Shown here in pieces: positions 1 through 9,360 of a DNA stretch of 64,000 nt. The first letter of the stretch is position 1. Each line of letters opens with the position of its first letter. The notes below the pieces were generated by a model. The model had not been told where the DNA came from, searched no databases, and saw nothing but the letters and a program-made list of their open reading frames with translations. The translations under genes were made by a program, and so were the position numbers. The DNA is from Methylosinus sp. LW4 (lineage in GTDB: Bacteria > Pseudomonadota > Alphaproteobacteria > Rhizobiales > Beijerinckiaceae): NCBI RefSeq assembly GCF_000379125.1, contig NZ_KB900626.1, positions 649,433 through 713,432 on the forward strand. Direction: 5' to 3'.

Positions 1-295
1 CGATCAACTGCGGATCGAAGGTCGCCTGCCGATCCCGAGGTATCTCCAGATCGATCTTGCCGGTGTCGGTCACCACCGACTTCCGACCGTAGCCGTTCCG
101 GCTGTTCGCCGCCTCGCCGGTCGCAAGGTGGTGATCCATCTCGGCGTTGAGGGCGCGCTCGGCCAACGCCTTCTTCAGATCGTCGAGCAGGCCGTTCGGG
201 TCGAAGGCCGTCTTGGGATCGGCGCCGGCCAGCAACTGGTCCAAAAGCGCGTCAGGGATGCGGGGCTGAACCGTGCCGGGATCGTCGAAGGCCAT
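1..295 (-). pseudogene. IS256-family transposase, 5' part, truncated copy
   Basis: The minus strand encodes the first ~98 residues of an IS256-family (mutator-type) transposase; the gene continues past the left edge. From about position 269 downward it is base-for-base identical to the start of the intact copy at 1920-3137 in inverted orientation. Upstream of that point the sequence diverges: the first residues here are MAFDDPGTVQP instead of MARRKEP, and the 32-bp terminal inverted repeat expected just outside is missing. The copy therefore looks 5'-truncated and joined to unrelated DNA, with the IS3 element starting a few bases further on. The rest of the gene cannot be judged. Confidence 0.75.
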
Positions 296-305
296 TTCGT
301 CTGAG

Positions 306-1207
306 TCACGCCGCGATGGCGGGCTCCTCGAGTTGCGCATAGTAGCGCGCTTCGGCTTCTGCCGGCGGAATGTTTCCGATCGGCTCGAGCAGTCTGCGAT
401 TGTTGAACCAGTCGACCCATTCGAGCGTGGCGAACTCGACCGCCTCGAAGCTTCGCCAAGGCCCTCGTCGCCAGATCAGCTCGGCCTTGTAGAGCCCGTT
501 GATCGTCTCGGCGAGCGCGTTGTCGTAGCTGTCGCCGACGCTGCCGACCGAAGGCTCGACGCCGGCCTCGGCGAGGCACTCTGTGTATTTTATAGAGACG
601 TATTGAACGCCGCGGTCGCTATGATGGACGAGGCCGCCGCGAACCGGCCGACGATCATGCAGCGCCTGCTCGAGCGCGTCGAGCACGAAGCCCGCATGCG
701 CTGTGCGCGAGGCGCGCCAGCCGACGATCCGCCGAGCGAAGGCGTCGATCACGAAAGCCACATAGACGAAGCCCTGCCAAGTCGAGACATAAGTGAAGTC
801 GGACAGCCACAGCGTATTCGGCCGCGCCGCCCGAAATTGCCGGTTCACCTTGTCGAGCGGGCATGGAGCCTTGCGGTCGCTCACCGTCGTTTTGACCGGC
901 CGGCCGCGCACGATTCCTTGCAACCCCATGCTCCGCATCAGCCGCGCCACCGTGCAGCGCGCGACCTTTTCGCCCTCGCGGCCCAACTGCTTCCATACCT
1001 TGCGCACGCCATAGACCTGGAAGTTCTCGTCGTAGACGCGCCGTATCTCCTTGCGAAGGGCGGCGTCCCGGCGTGCTCTGGCCGAGGCTTTCGCAGGGTC
1101 GCGCCGGCGCGCCGCATGCGCCCAATAGGTGGAAGGGCGATCGGCAAGAGCTTGCAGATCGGCTCGACCCCGTGCACTTCCCGCTGAGCGTCGATGAAGG
1201 CGATCAT
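306..1207 (-). pseudogene. IS3-family transposase OrfB (DDE integrase), frameshifted
   Basis: OrfB supplies the DDE catalytic domain of an IS3-family element. The N-terminus ([19 protein letters not shown]) is read from 1207, overlapping the orfA stop in the -1 frame as usual for IS3. Near 1128 the reading frame changes: the expected LPIAPSTYWA is split between two frames, consistent with loss of a single base. The remaining ~270 residues are open and include the integrase core (LWLSDFTYVSTWQGFVYVAF, HHSDRGVQY, SYDNALAETINGLYKAELI) and the C-terminal WFNNRRLLEPIGNIPPAEAE. Catalytic D, D and E are present. Unless the missing base is a sequencing error, the element is not autonomous. Confidence 0.85.
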
Positions 1208-1539
1208 TGTTTCGAGCGGCGGTCGAGCTCCGCCGCCGCAAAATAAGCCGACGCCTTGCGCAGGATCTCATTGACCTGCCGCAGCTCGCGGTTCTCGCGC
1301 TCCAGCGCCTTGATCCGATCGCGCTCATCCGTCGTCGCGCCAGGGCGGGCGCCGGAGTCGCGTTCCGCCTGGCGGACCCAGTTCCGCAATGTCTCGCCCG
1401 TGCAGCCGATCTTCGCCGCGATCGAGGCGATCGCCGCCCATTGCGACGCATGATCGCCCCGGTGCTCCAGCACCATCCGAACCGCCCGTTCCCGAACCTC
1501 AGGTGAAAATCTGTTCGATGTCTTCTTCTTCGTATCCAT
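1204..1539 (-). CDS. IS3-family transposase OrfA (HTH protein)
   Basis: This 111-residue OrfA contains an HTH_Tnp_1 domain: [19 protein letters not shown], then [26 protein letters not shown], then a C-terminal leucine-zipper-like coiled coil ([19 protein letters not shown]). The ATG at 1539 was chosen because a GAGGATGGAG ribosome site precedes it; the open frame extends further upstream but without family similarity. It ends KQ-stop at 1204 and overlaps the orfB ATG by four bases, the normal arrangement for -1 programmed frameshifting to an OrfAB fusion. Confidence 0.88.
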   Translation of the reverse strand: MDTKKKTSNRFSPEVRERAVRMVLEHRGDHASQWAAIASIAAKIGCTGETLRNWVRQAERDSGARPGATTDERDRIKALERENRELRQVNEILRKASAYFAAAELDRRSKQ

Positions 1540-1726
1540 GGCTCCATCCTCTTGTATCTCTCGATTGCCAACCGGCGTGAAGCCGGCGAGGATGAGGACG
1601 CAAGCCAGCCCGGACACCTCTGGGGTCGTTGAGCCCGTCCTTGAGCACGGCGCGGCTTGCGTCCGATTGTCCGAACGCCCGAACAGTCGCAAGGGCCGAT
1701 CGAGCCCGCATTTGCAAGGATGGGTC

Positions 1727-1862
1727 ATGGACGAGCCTCGCCCCGCGTGCTGCGTTGGTGTTGATGTGTCCAAAGATCGTCTCGACGTGCATTTGCTCCC
1801 GTCGCGCGAGGCCTTTGCCGTCGCGCGCGACGGCAAAGGCCTCGAAAATCTCGTTGAGCGCC
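1727..1862 (+). pseudogene. IS110-family transposase, N-terminal fragment
   Basis: The ATG at 1727 begins [19 protein letters not shown], the first acidic motif of the DEDD (RuvC-like) domain of IS110-family transposases. The frame runs about 45 residues (to ENLVERR) and is cut at 1863 by the inverted repeat of an IS256 element. The C-terminal part of the same kind of transposase resumes at 3251. About 90 residues of the middle, including the remaining RuvC acidic residues, are absent from both pieces, so the gene is dead and was damaged by more than a simple insertion. Confidence 0.85.
1807..1844. repeat. 38-bp perfect palindrome
   Basis: Two 19-bp arms meet without a loop; the right arm (1826-1844) is the exact reverse complement of the left arm (1807-1825). 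It lies within the IS110 coding fragment and encodes [14 protein letters not shown]. The arms could form a strong hairpin or cruciform. Confidence 0.85.
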
Positions 1863-3182
1863 GGGAGTGTCAGGAATTTCGTGTGTGGGCGGGCATGATG
1901 GAGAAGAAGGAGATCCTCCATGGCCCGACGCAAAGAGCCCCGCATCCCTGACGCGCTTTTGGACCAGTTGCTGGCCGGCGCCGATCCCAAGACGGCCTTC
2001 GACCCGAACGGCCTGCTCGACGATCTGAAGAAGGCGTTGGCCGAGCGCGCCCTCAACGCCGAGATGGATCACCACCTTGCGACCGGCGAGGCGGCGAACA
2101 GCCGGAACGGCTACGGTCGGAAGTCGGTGGTGACCGACACCGGCAAGATCGATCTGGAGATACCTCGGGATCGGCAGGCGACCTTCGATCCGCAGTTGAT
2201 CGCCAAATACCAGAGGCGATTCCCCGGCTTCGACGACAAGATCATCTCGATGTATGCGCGCGGCATGAGCACGCGGGAGATCGTCGGCCATTTGCGCGAA
2301 CTCTACGGCGTCGACGTCTCGCCCGATCTGATCAGCGCGGTGACCGACGCCGTTCTCGACGAGGTCGCCGCCTGGCAGGCGCGACCGCTGGAGACGACCT
2401 ATCCGCTGGTCTTCTTCGACGCGATCCGGGTGAAGATCCGCGACGAGGGCCTGGTCCGCAACAAGGCGGTCCACGTCGCCCTCGGCGTGTGGGCCGACGG
2501 CGTCAAGGAGATCCTCGGGCTGTGGCTGGAGCAGAACGAGGGCGCCAAATTCTGGCTGCGGGTCATGAACGAACTGCGCAATCGCGGCGTCGAGGATATT
2601 CTGATCGCCGTCGTCGACGGTTTGAAGGGCTTTCCCGATGCGATCCAGGCGGTCTTTCCCGAGACGATGGTCCAGACCTGCATCGTCCACCTGCTACGGC
2701 TCAGCCTCGATTTCGTATCCTGGAAGGATCGCAAGGCCGTGGTCGCCGAGTTGAAGCCGATCTACCAGGCGCTCGACGCCGAGGCCGGCGTTGCAGCCCT
2801 CGGCGCCTTCGAAGCGAGCGAATGGGGGCGGAAATATCCGGCGATCGCCCAGAGTTGGCGCCGCGCCTGGGGCGAGGTCGTCCCGTTCTTCGCCTTCCCG
2901 AAGGAGGTTCGCCGGCTCATCTACACCACGAATGCCATCGAGGCGCTGAATTCGAAGCTGCGGCGCGCCGTCCGCGCCCGGGGACACTTCCCCACCGACG
3001 AGGCCGCGCTGAAGCTGCTGTTCCTGGTCTTGAACCGGACCGAGAATGAGTGGACGATGCCGGCACGTGAGTGGAGCCTGACCAAGGCGCAATTCGCCAT
3101 CCTCTTCGGCGAGCGCTTCACAAGAGCGATGGTCTGACGATGTTCAACCCGCCCGCCCACACACGAAATTCCTGACACTCCC
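1863..3182 (+). mobile_element. IS256-family insertion sequence, apparently intact
   Basis: The ends are 32-bp perfect inverted repeats starting GGGAGTGTCAGGAATTTCG at 1863-1894 and 3151-3182, enclosing one complete transposase gene. The flanks do not show the 8-9 bp target duplication expected for a fresh IS256 insertion: the left flank is IS110 coding sequence and the right flank is an IS5-type transposase scrap. The element therefore sits at a rearranged junction. IS256 copies often provide such deletion or inversion breakpoints. Confidence 0.88.
1920..3137 (+). CDS. IS256-family transposase
   Basis: The 405-residue protein has the full length of the IS256/mutator family. Family landmarks in order are LEIPRDRQATFDPQLI (~75-92), the long YARGMSTREIVGHLRELYG helix block, the first catalytic aspartate in PLVFFDAIRVKIRDEG (~170), the second in LIAVVDGLKGFPDAI (~235), the family CxxH signature in QTCIVHLLR and the C-terminal glutamate in YTTNAIEALNSKLRRAV (~340). 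The start MARRKEPRIPDALLDQ follows the left repeat. Nothing suggests inactivation, so it is the likely source of activity for the truncated copy at the left edge. Confidence 0.93.
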   Translation: MARRKEPRIPDALLDQLLAGADPKTAFDPNGLLDDLKKALAERALNAEMDHHLATGEAANSRNGYGRKSVVTDTGKIDLEIPRDRQATFDPQLIAKYQRRFPGFDDKIISMYARGMSTREIVGHLRELYGVDVSPDLISAVTDAVLDEVAAWQARPLETTYPLVFFDAIRVKIRDEGLVRNKAVHVALGVWADGVKEILGLWLEQNEGAKFWLRVMNELRNRGVEDILIAVVDGLKGFPDAIQAVFPETMVQTCIVHLLRLSLDFVSWKDRKAVVAELKPIYQALDAEAGVAALGAFEASEWGRKYPAIAQSWRRAWGEVVPFFAFPKEVRRLIYTTNAIEALNSKLRRAVRARGHFPTDEAALKLLFLVLNRTENEWTMPAREWSLTKAQFAILFGERFTRAMV

Positions 3183-3250
3183 GCAGCAAGCCTATCGTAT
3201 CGACGAGAATGTGCCGCTTCTTGCCCTTGATCTTTTTTCCTGCATCGTAG
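3183..3250 (-). pseudogene. IS5-family transposase scrap
   Basis: Read on the minus strand, these 68 bases encode YDAGKKIKGKKRHILVDTIG followed by LL, a stretch typical of the DDE domain of IS5-family transposases. The piece is bounded exactly by the IS256 repeat on one side and the resumption of IS110 coding sequence on the other. It implies that an IS5-type element once interrupted the IS110 gene and that IS256 later landed in it and deleted the rest. Confidence 0.7.
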
Positions 3251-3820
<570 letters not shown>

Positions 3821-3872
3821 CCGAGAACACAGTCGCTCATGGCGTCGCGCCACGCTTGGCGCCAAGATTTTA

Positions 3873-4232
<360 letters not shown>

Positions 4233-4501
4233 AGCTACCATGGTGTAACTACATCGGAGGGCGTTGGAGTTGCGTTCGGAGCGATGAACAGAACCGCACG
4301 AATAAGCGTGAGCACGCCCTCAGCTTCGAGACCGCAAGACTCGTCTCTGCCGCCCCTGTCGCCCTGACGCGGCATGACCCGCACGCCGACGGCGGCCGCT
4401 GGCAGACAATCGGCTCGACGGCGCCTTGCTCGTGATGGCGCGAACCGCCGCGCGACAAACAGGCCGAGAGCCTGCAAGATATTGCGGTCACCCGAAAAGA
4501 G

Positions 4502-5032
4502 CTACTGGAGTTTTCGCTCCAGGTAGAGTGATGTGATCGGAATCCAAGCGACCGCAAAATCACCTTCGCCAGTCCATACGCGGATGAGCGCGTAATCACC
4601 CCGCGACCTCGCCATCTCGGTTACGGTATGTGCAGGATGCGCCACGCGCACGATTCTACCATTCGGAAAGGTCCATTCGACCACGGTGTCATCGACAAAA
4701 TACGCGCGGTGTCCGGCTTCGTGATCAGAACCGGTGGCCCAGACAAAAGCGTAAGCGAAAAGAAAAGCGCCGCTAGCCCACAGCGCCACGCGCGGATGAA
4801 AGAAACGGAGCCAGGGGCGGTCCGCTCTTTCGTCCGGAAGCGCTTCTATTATCGACTGCTGCAAGAACTCTCTGTCCCTCGGAATCAAAGCCGGATCGTC
4901 GAAAAAGCGGAGCCTTTCCCTGTACGGAAGCTTCAATAGTCTGTTACGTCGGACCGCGCTTGCGAATCGTATCGCCGACTCCGATGCGACGAGTTCCCTC
5001 TCTGCCCACGCCAAGCGCTTTGCAACTGACAT
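4502..5032 (-). CDS. Hypothetical single-TM protein in the ParA operon
   Basis: This 176-residue protein is not recognised. The N-terminal ~75 residues are charged (MSVAKRLAWAERELVASESA; ALIPRDREFLQQSIIEALPD), followed by one hydrophobic segment (VALWASGAFLFAYAFVWATG, ~85-104) and a ~70-residue C-terminal part beginning SDHEAGHRAYFVDD that should lie outside the cytoplasm. The C-terminal part resembles the VirB8/TrbF-like layout of conjugation proteins (short cytoplasmic part, one TM, soluble domain), but I cannot assert that family. It starts 3 bp after parA and is clearly in the same operon. Confidence 0.75.
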   Translation of the reverse strand: MSVAKRLAWAERELVASESAIRFASAVRRNRLLKLPYRERLRFFDDPALIPRDREFLQQSIIEALPDERADRPWLRFFHPRVALWASGAFLFAYAFVWATGSDHEAGHRAYFVDDTVVEWTFPNGRIVRVAHPAHTVTEMARSRGDYALIRVWTGEGDFAVAWIPITSLYLERKLQ

Positions 5033-5035
5033 GAC

Positions 5036-5755
5036 TCAACCGATGAGCCAGTTCGCGGGCGAGCAAATTGCCTGCATGGCGTCGAGCCGAAAGCGCGCGA
5101 GATCTCTTCGGATTCGAGACGCCCGCGCCATTCCGAATTTGCGCGACAATTTCCCGGGGTCGAGCTTTGCGACGGTGGCGAATCCTCCGTCGCGAGCGAT
5201 CGCGACGGCTTCTTCGTCGAGGATCTGCTCCGGGAGTGTCGAAATCTCGGCTCCATCGGCGATGTTGCGCAACAACGACTCGTCGACTGCGCCGCGCATC
5301 TGATTTTGGACCACGAATCGAGCGCGCGCGAATGTCTTCGCGGAGGCGAGCAGGGACGGCGCTTCAGCGAGCGCCCCGGGTTCGGAGGTGACGACGATGA
5401 CCACCCCCATTTCGACACCCGCAGACGCGAGGTCGTCAGAGAGATTTTGCAGGACGTGGAAAAACGAGTTCGACGTGTTGGCGCCGACATCTATGATCGT
5501 CGGAATTGTTGCGCTCGCAATCGCATCGATTACGGCGTCGTACTCACCGCGGGCCGCACGACCTCCGGTGCGCTCGATCGCGTCGCGGTCTGCCCGCATC
5601 GGAAAAAATGTCACTCGCGCGCCGAGCTCTCTGAGACGCGAGGACATGTCGATTTCTATGATTTTTGCTTCCGGAACGGCCTCCGCGCCCGCGCGGGTCA
5701 AAGTCGATTTTCCGACGCCGCCCTTGTCTTGGGCTATGATCAGATGTCGCGTCAT
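5036..5755 (-). CDS. parA: ParA/MinD-type ATPase (plasmid partition or transfer)
   Basis: A 239-residue deviant Walker-A ATPase: MTRHLIIAQDKGGVGKSTLT carries the KGGVGKST motif with the signature lysine, IIEIDMS follows as the switch/Walker A' region, and TIPTIIDVGANTSN is Walker B. There is no N-terminal DNA-binding extension, so it belongs to the small-ParA group that uses a separate partner. The start overlaps the end of the upstream gene by four bases (ATGA), and a membrane protein follows 3 bp later. With a relaxase gene close by, its job may be plasmid partition or a VirC1-like role in conjugative transfer; the sequence does not decide. Confidence 0.85.
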   Translation of the reverse strand: MTRHLIIAQDKGGVGKSTLTRAGAEAVPEAKIIEIDMSSRLRELGARVTFFPMRADRDAIERTGGRAARGEYDAVIDAIASATIPTIIDVGANTSNSFFHVLQNLSDDLASAGVEMGVVIVVTSEPGALAEAPSLLASAKTFARARFVVQNQMRGAVDESLLRNIADGAEISTLPEQILDEEAVAIARDGGFATVAKLDPGKLSRKFGMARASRIRRDLARFRLDAMQAICSPANWLIG

Positions 5756-6216
5756 TTGATGCCCTCGCTGATGAACTGCTCCATATCCGCCAGACGAGAC
5801 CGCCGGATGAAATCTTCCAGCTCTCGAATCTCAGGCGGCGACTTGTCGACTCGGTGGTCGAGCTCAGGGGACAACTTCAGTCGTCCTTTTTTGACATCGG
5901 GCGCACGGTCCCGCGGTGCGACATCGAGAGGGGTCGACGATGCGCCGCGCCGCTCCTGCTTCCGGATTTGGGAATAGATCGCAGTCAGGCGAGACGTTGT
6001 GACCGGCAGTCGATCACGGCCCTGTGTGTACCCCTGGTTCGCGAATGCGGCCGCGATGCAAGACCATCGCACCTTATCTCCGCTTCGGAGGTTTTCGATT
6101 ATAGGGAGGGCCGCGCGGATCGCAGCTGTCAGGCCGGTCCCGTTAGACGCGCATTTCTTATCCGCTTCTTCACGACGCAGCGCGTACTCGGCGAGTGCTA
6201 TCGGATTCAGTGGCAT
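5752..6216 (-). CDS. Hypothetical protein, first gene of the ParA operon
   Basis: A 154-residue soluble, charged protein. Residues ~25-75 (TGLTAAIRAALPIIENLRSG, then WSCIAAAFANQGYTQGRD and TTSRLTAIYSQIRKQE) look like a small helical, possibly DNA-binding unit. The C-terminus (PPEIRELEDFIRRSRLADME) is acidic and helical. Position directly before parA, with an ATGA overlap, fits a partner or centromere-binding protein, but there is no recognised motif. It reads away from the intergenic region holding the 12-bp repeats. Confidence 0.7.
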   Translation of the reverse strand: MPLNPIALAEYALRREEADKKCASNGTGLTAAIRAALPIIENLRSGDKVRWSCIAAAFANQGYTQGRDRLPVTTSRLTAIYSQIRKQERRGASSTPLDVAPRDRAPDVKKGRLKLSPELDHRVDKSPPEIRELEDFIRRSRLADMEQFISEGIK

Positions 6217-7088
6217 GGCCTATTCACCCTTACGACGATGTCGACTTGCGATGTGAGCATCAATCCGCGGTGACGTCGACCAGATTGCAACACCGCAGTT
6301 CTGTACCCGAGCAGTCGCTCCGAGTGAGCTCGCCTTCTCATGGCGATCCGCATATCGACGATGCTCGTCTATTAACGATGGGCGAGGTCGTGCGCGTTTT
6401 CAACTGCATTTCTGTAGAACAAATGAGAGTTGGAAGATTCCTACCAGGAGCTGTCGAGGGCCATTGCGATTGCCATTTGGTTGCCGTACGATGCCATCGA
6501 GTTTGCCATCGAGTTTGCCATCGAGTTTGCCATCGAGTTTGCCATCGACACCGTACTTTGGCATTCAGCGCGCGGTCGGCGTGATATTTCTGTGGCGTTT
6601 GCATGGAACTGGAGGGCGGCGCTGCTGCCGTCGGCCGATCGGATCGCCTACGGCGTCGCCGAACAATGTCGGAATGCGCCGACGACATTGGTGATCGAGT
6701 GGTAGCGCTCGATTTCGCAGACATGATCCCGTGCGCGCATCTTCACGATCGCTAGGCTTTCATAAGGCTGGTCGAGAAGTACGACCATACCATGCGGCTC
6801 AATGTGGCTTCCTACAACTTTTTTGGCATTCATTCGAACCAGTGGCTGACGTGATCCCCAATCGTGGTCCGGCATGCCCTCGCGCGCTCACGAGTCTACG
6901 TAGGCCGGAACGCGCTATCGTGGGCGGATAGCCGCAATCGTCCGATCATACGTCCGGCGGATGGCGCTCGATGCAGGAGAGATATCCTAGTCGGTCAGTA
7001 GCATGTCGGTGACCGCAGATGATGATTTCCGCATTTGATTCTTTCTTTGCCCAGCTGGATGCTCTCGGCGGAACAGAGGAGCATCGCA
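6217..7088. other. Intergenic region between divergent parA operon and relaxase gene
   Basis: About 870 bp without a convincing gene. It holds the tandem repeats at 6493-6548 and lies directly upstream of the relaxase start, where an oriT would be expected. A minus-strand open frame at 6648-6875 (75 codons) has no recognisable family and no ribosome site; I do not call it. Confidence 0.6.
6493..6548. repeat. 12-bp direct tandem repeats (iteron-like)
   Basis: The unit GCCATCGAGTTT occurs four times in a row without mismatch (6493-6540), followed by a partial fifth copy (GCCATCGA). The region lies between the parA operon and the relaxase gene, where iterons, centromere repeats or oriT-binding repeats would be expected. 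There are no spacers, so it is not a CRISPR array. Confidence 0.85.
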
Positions 7089-8009
7089 ATGAGCGCACAA
7101 TTCATCCACCTCGATAACTTTGGGAGATCGCCCCGGGCCAATGCGCCCAAATGGGCGACTATAAGCGGCGTCCTGTCGGAGGCCGGTCGAGTGGCGGGCG
7201 CGGTAGGGCACATCGCGACGCCCGTGCCTCCGGCGATTCTGTATGGCGTCGCACCGGAAGCCCTCCTCGATGAAGCCGAAGGGCTCGCTCACACCGCGGT
7301 CGACGCGAAGGGTCGGAAGCTTCGATGCGACGGCGCGGTCCTCATCGCCGGCGTCGCCAGCTATCCGGCGACCGTCGAGGAATTGCACGTCGATCCTGTC
7401 GAGAAAGACGCCTATTATCTGTGGCGGTCCGAGACGATAAAGTGGCTGAAATCGATATTCGGCGCATCGCTCCGTTCCGTCGTCGAACACGAGGACGAAC
7501 CGCGAGCTCATCTCCACTTTTTTATTTTGCCTTCGCTCACACAAAACAACACTTTGAACTGGTCTGGCGCCCATCCGGGTCTCGCCGCCAAGCGGAGCGC
7601 TGCGCAGGCAAAACAGGACAAGAAATCGCAGGATCGAGCTTATCGCGGGGCAATGCGTGCATTCCAGGACGCGTATTACAATGCCGTCAGCGACTTTTTC
7701 CATCATCAGCGTTTTGGTCCTCGGCGCGCGCGGGTGTCACGTATGGAGCGGAAGGCGCAGATTGAGCTGGAGGCAGAGCGCGCGGCAATGCTGCACGAAG
7801 TTCGGACGGCCGAACACGAGGCTTTGCTGAACGCGGAATACCAAGGGCGTGAGAGAGTCCGTGAGGAGATGAGTGCGACGCAGAATGCTCTCGATCAGGC
7901 GCGCCGCGACGTTGAACACGAGCGCGCGCGCGCCGAGCGAGCCGAGGAGGAGATCGAGCGGCTGCGCGCGATGTTCGCCGAGATGGTAGGCTCCGATCTT
8001 TCGATGTGA
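7089..8009 (+). CDS. MOBV-family plasmid mobilisation relaxase (Pre/Mob type)
   Basis: A relaxase nicks oriT and leads single-stranded plasmid DNA in transfer. This 306-residue protein carries the MOBV histidine motif in VEHEDEPRAHLHFFILPS (~130-147), the HxDExxxHxH-like signature that binds the metal. The N-terminus MSAQFIHLDNFGRSPR fits the family start, and the C-terminal ~90 residues (ERKAQIELEAERAAMLHEVR onward) form a long coiled coil. The ATG at 7089 is preferred over an in-frame one at 7035 because GAGGAGCA lies just upstream. The protein is short compared with classical Mob/Pre proteins. The gene diverges from the parA operon. Confidence 0.78.
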   Translation: MSAQFIHLDNFGRSPRANAPKWATISGVLSEAGRVAGAVGHIATPVPPAILYGVAPEALLDEAEGLAHTAVDAKGRKLRCDGAVLIAGVASYPATVEELHVDPVEKDAYYLWRSETIKWLKSIFGASLRSVVEHEDEPRAHLHFFILPSLTQNNTLNWSGAHPGLAAKRSAAQAKQDKKSQDRAYRGAMRAFQDAYYNAVSDFFHHQRFGPRRARVSRMERKAQIELEAERAAMLHEVRTAEHEALLNAEYQGRERVREEMSATQNALDQARRDVEHERARAERAEEEIERLRAMFAEMVGSDLSM

Positions 8010-8227
8010 CCACCGTCAGTCCCGAGTCCTGTAGAGGCATGCTTGGTGCCGTCAGGAGAGTGTCCGGCCATTCCGCCACTTCCTTCCGCTCGAGCTTTCG
8101 AGCTTATACCGGCCGAGCGATCGGGCTTCGGCTGCTTGCGTATCATGGAGCGCGAGCGGCGAAGGGACACAGCAGGTTCGGCGTCGATGCCGAGCTCGAG
8201 CAGACGGAAGAGACCTTCTTTCGCGCC

Positions 8228-9220
8228 TCAATCGGCGGCCGACAAATACGTCAAGGAGTGCCCGTTCGAGTCGCTGCCGCTCGTATTTCCGCGAATGATG
8301 TTGTTTCGATAGCTGTAAATGGTCGCGAAATTGCCGAATGCGGTTTGATTGCCCGAAATGGTTGCGTTCGAAAGATAGATTGCGGCGGAACCGCCCGCGT
8401 ATAGTCCTTCCAAATTATTGCTCACGACAGTCCTGTTCGCGACGACGGTCCCGCCGTTGGCGGTAATTCCATACGTCCCGCTGGTGAAGCTGCTGTCGTC
8501 GATCGTGACTGTGACGGCTCCCGTCGTGTAGTGGTTGGAGACATATAGATCGTAGAATGAGGCGCTGATGTCGACATTCTTCAGATGGGCGACGACCGAG
8601 CCGGCTCCTTTGCTGGCGCCGTAGCTGGCCGGCGTGGATGGCCCCTGGGGAGACAAGAGCAGCCCCCATTGCCTATTGTTGGAAATCGTCGAGTTGTAGA
8701 CATTGACCTGCGTCGTTCCCGACGCCGGGATCACCTGCACGCCGGCTCCTGTCGATAGCGCGGTCGCGGCGAACCCCTTTATCGTGCAATTCGCGATGGT
8801 GAGGCTGGCGCCGGAGGTCAGCTTGATCCCATTCGCTCCAGAGCCGCCGCCGTCGACGACGAGCCCTTTGAGAAAGACAGCGTCATTCTGCCCTGCCTGA
8901 ATGTCGATGGCGTCGCCGGAGGCCGCGTAGATCGCGGCGTCGCCGGCGCTGTCGTTAATGATCGAGAGGGCGTGCGTGATGGTGATCGGTCCGTAGCTGC
9001 CTGCGTCGTGGACATAAATGGAGCCGCCGGGCGCGACGATATTGTCATGGACGAATTGGAACGTGCGGCAAGGGCTCGTGGCCGCGCCGCAGCCGCCGGA
9101 GTTGTTTCCGAGCGATCCGACAAAGGCGAAAGGCTGCGAGCCGGCCGCGAGTGCGGCGCTGGAAGCCAGAGGAATGCATGAGAGAGCGAGGGTGAAGGCG
9201 AGCGCCGATATTTTCGTCAT
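8228..9220 (-). CDS. Secreted right-handed beta-helix repeat protein
   Basis: The 330-residue protein starts with a signal peptide (MTKISALAFTLALSCIPLAS, cleavage near ALAAGSQ). The mature part is a parallel beta-helix (NosD/pectate-lyase-like fold): repeats such as ITITHALSIINDSAGDAAIY, LTIANCTIKGF, VNVYNSTISNNRQWGLLL, ANRTVVSNNLEGLY and YLSNATISGNQTAFGNFATI. Two cysteines near the N-terminus (GGCGAATSPCRTF) could form a disulphide. No catalytic residues are recognisable, so I give no substrate. The ATG at 9220 was chosen because the signal peptide begins there; the frame stays open further upstream only as antisense to the IS110 transposase. Confidence 0.82.
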   Translation of the reverse strand: MTKISALAFTLALSCIPLASSAALAAGSQPFAFVGSLGNNSGGCGAATSPCRTFQFVHDNIVAPGGSIYVHDAGSYGPITITHALSIINDSAGDAAIYAASGDAIDIQAGQNDAVFLKGLVVDGGGSGANGIKLTSGASLTIANCTIKGFAATALSTGAGVQVIPASGTTQVNVYNSTISNNRQWGLLLSPQGPSTPASYGASKGAGSVVAHLKNVDISASFYDLYVSNHYTTGAVTVTIDDSSFTSGTYGITANGGTVVANRTVVSNNLEGLYAGGSAAIYLSNATISGNQTAFGNFATIYSYRNNIIRGNTSGSDSNGHSLTYLSAAD

Positions 9221-9360
9221 GGTCGTTGTCCCAGCCGAGAAGTCCGTGTCGGGCGCCGCTCGATCGGCGCGGCTTTTTGGATAGCCCGGTCCGCGGCTTC
9301 GGAATGTGGCGTTGCTCACAAGAGAGACGGGGGGGACTCCCCACCGTTTGTAAAGCCCGA

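Noticed and set aside
6493..6548. Tandem repeats considered as a CRISPR array
   Set aside because: The units are 12 bp and directly adjacent with no spacers, and there are no cas genes.
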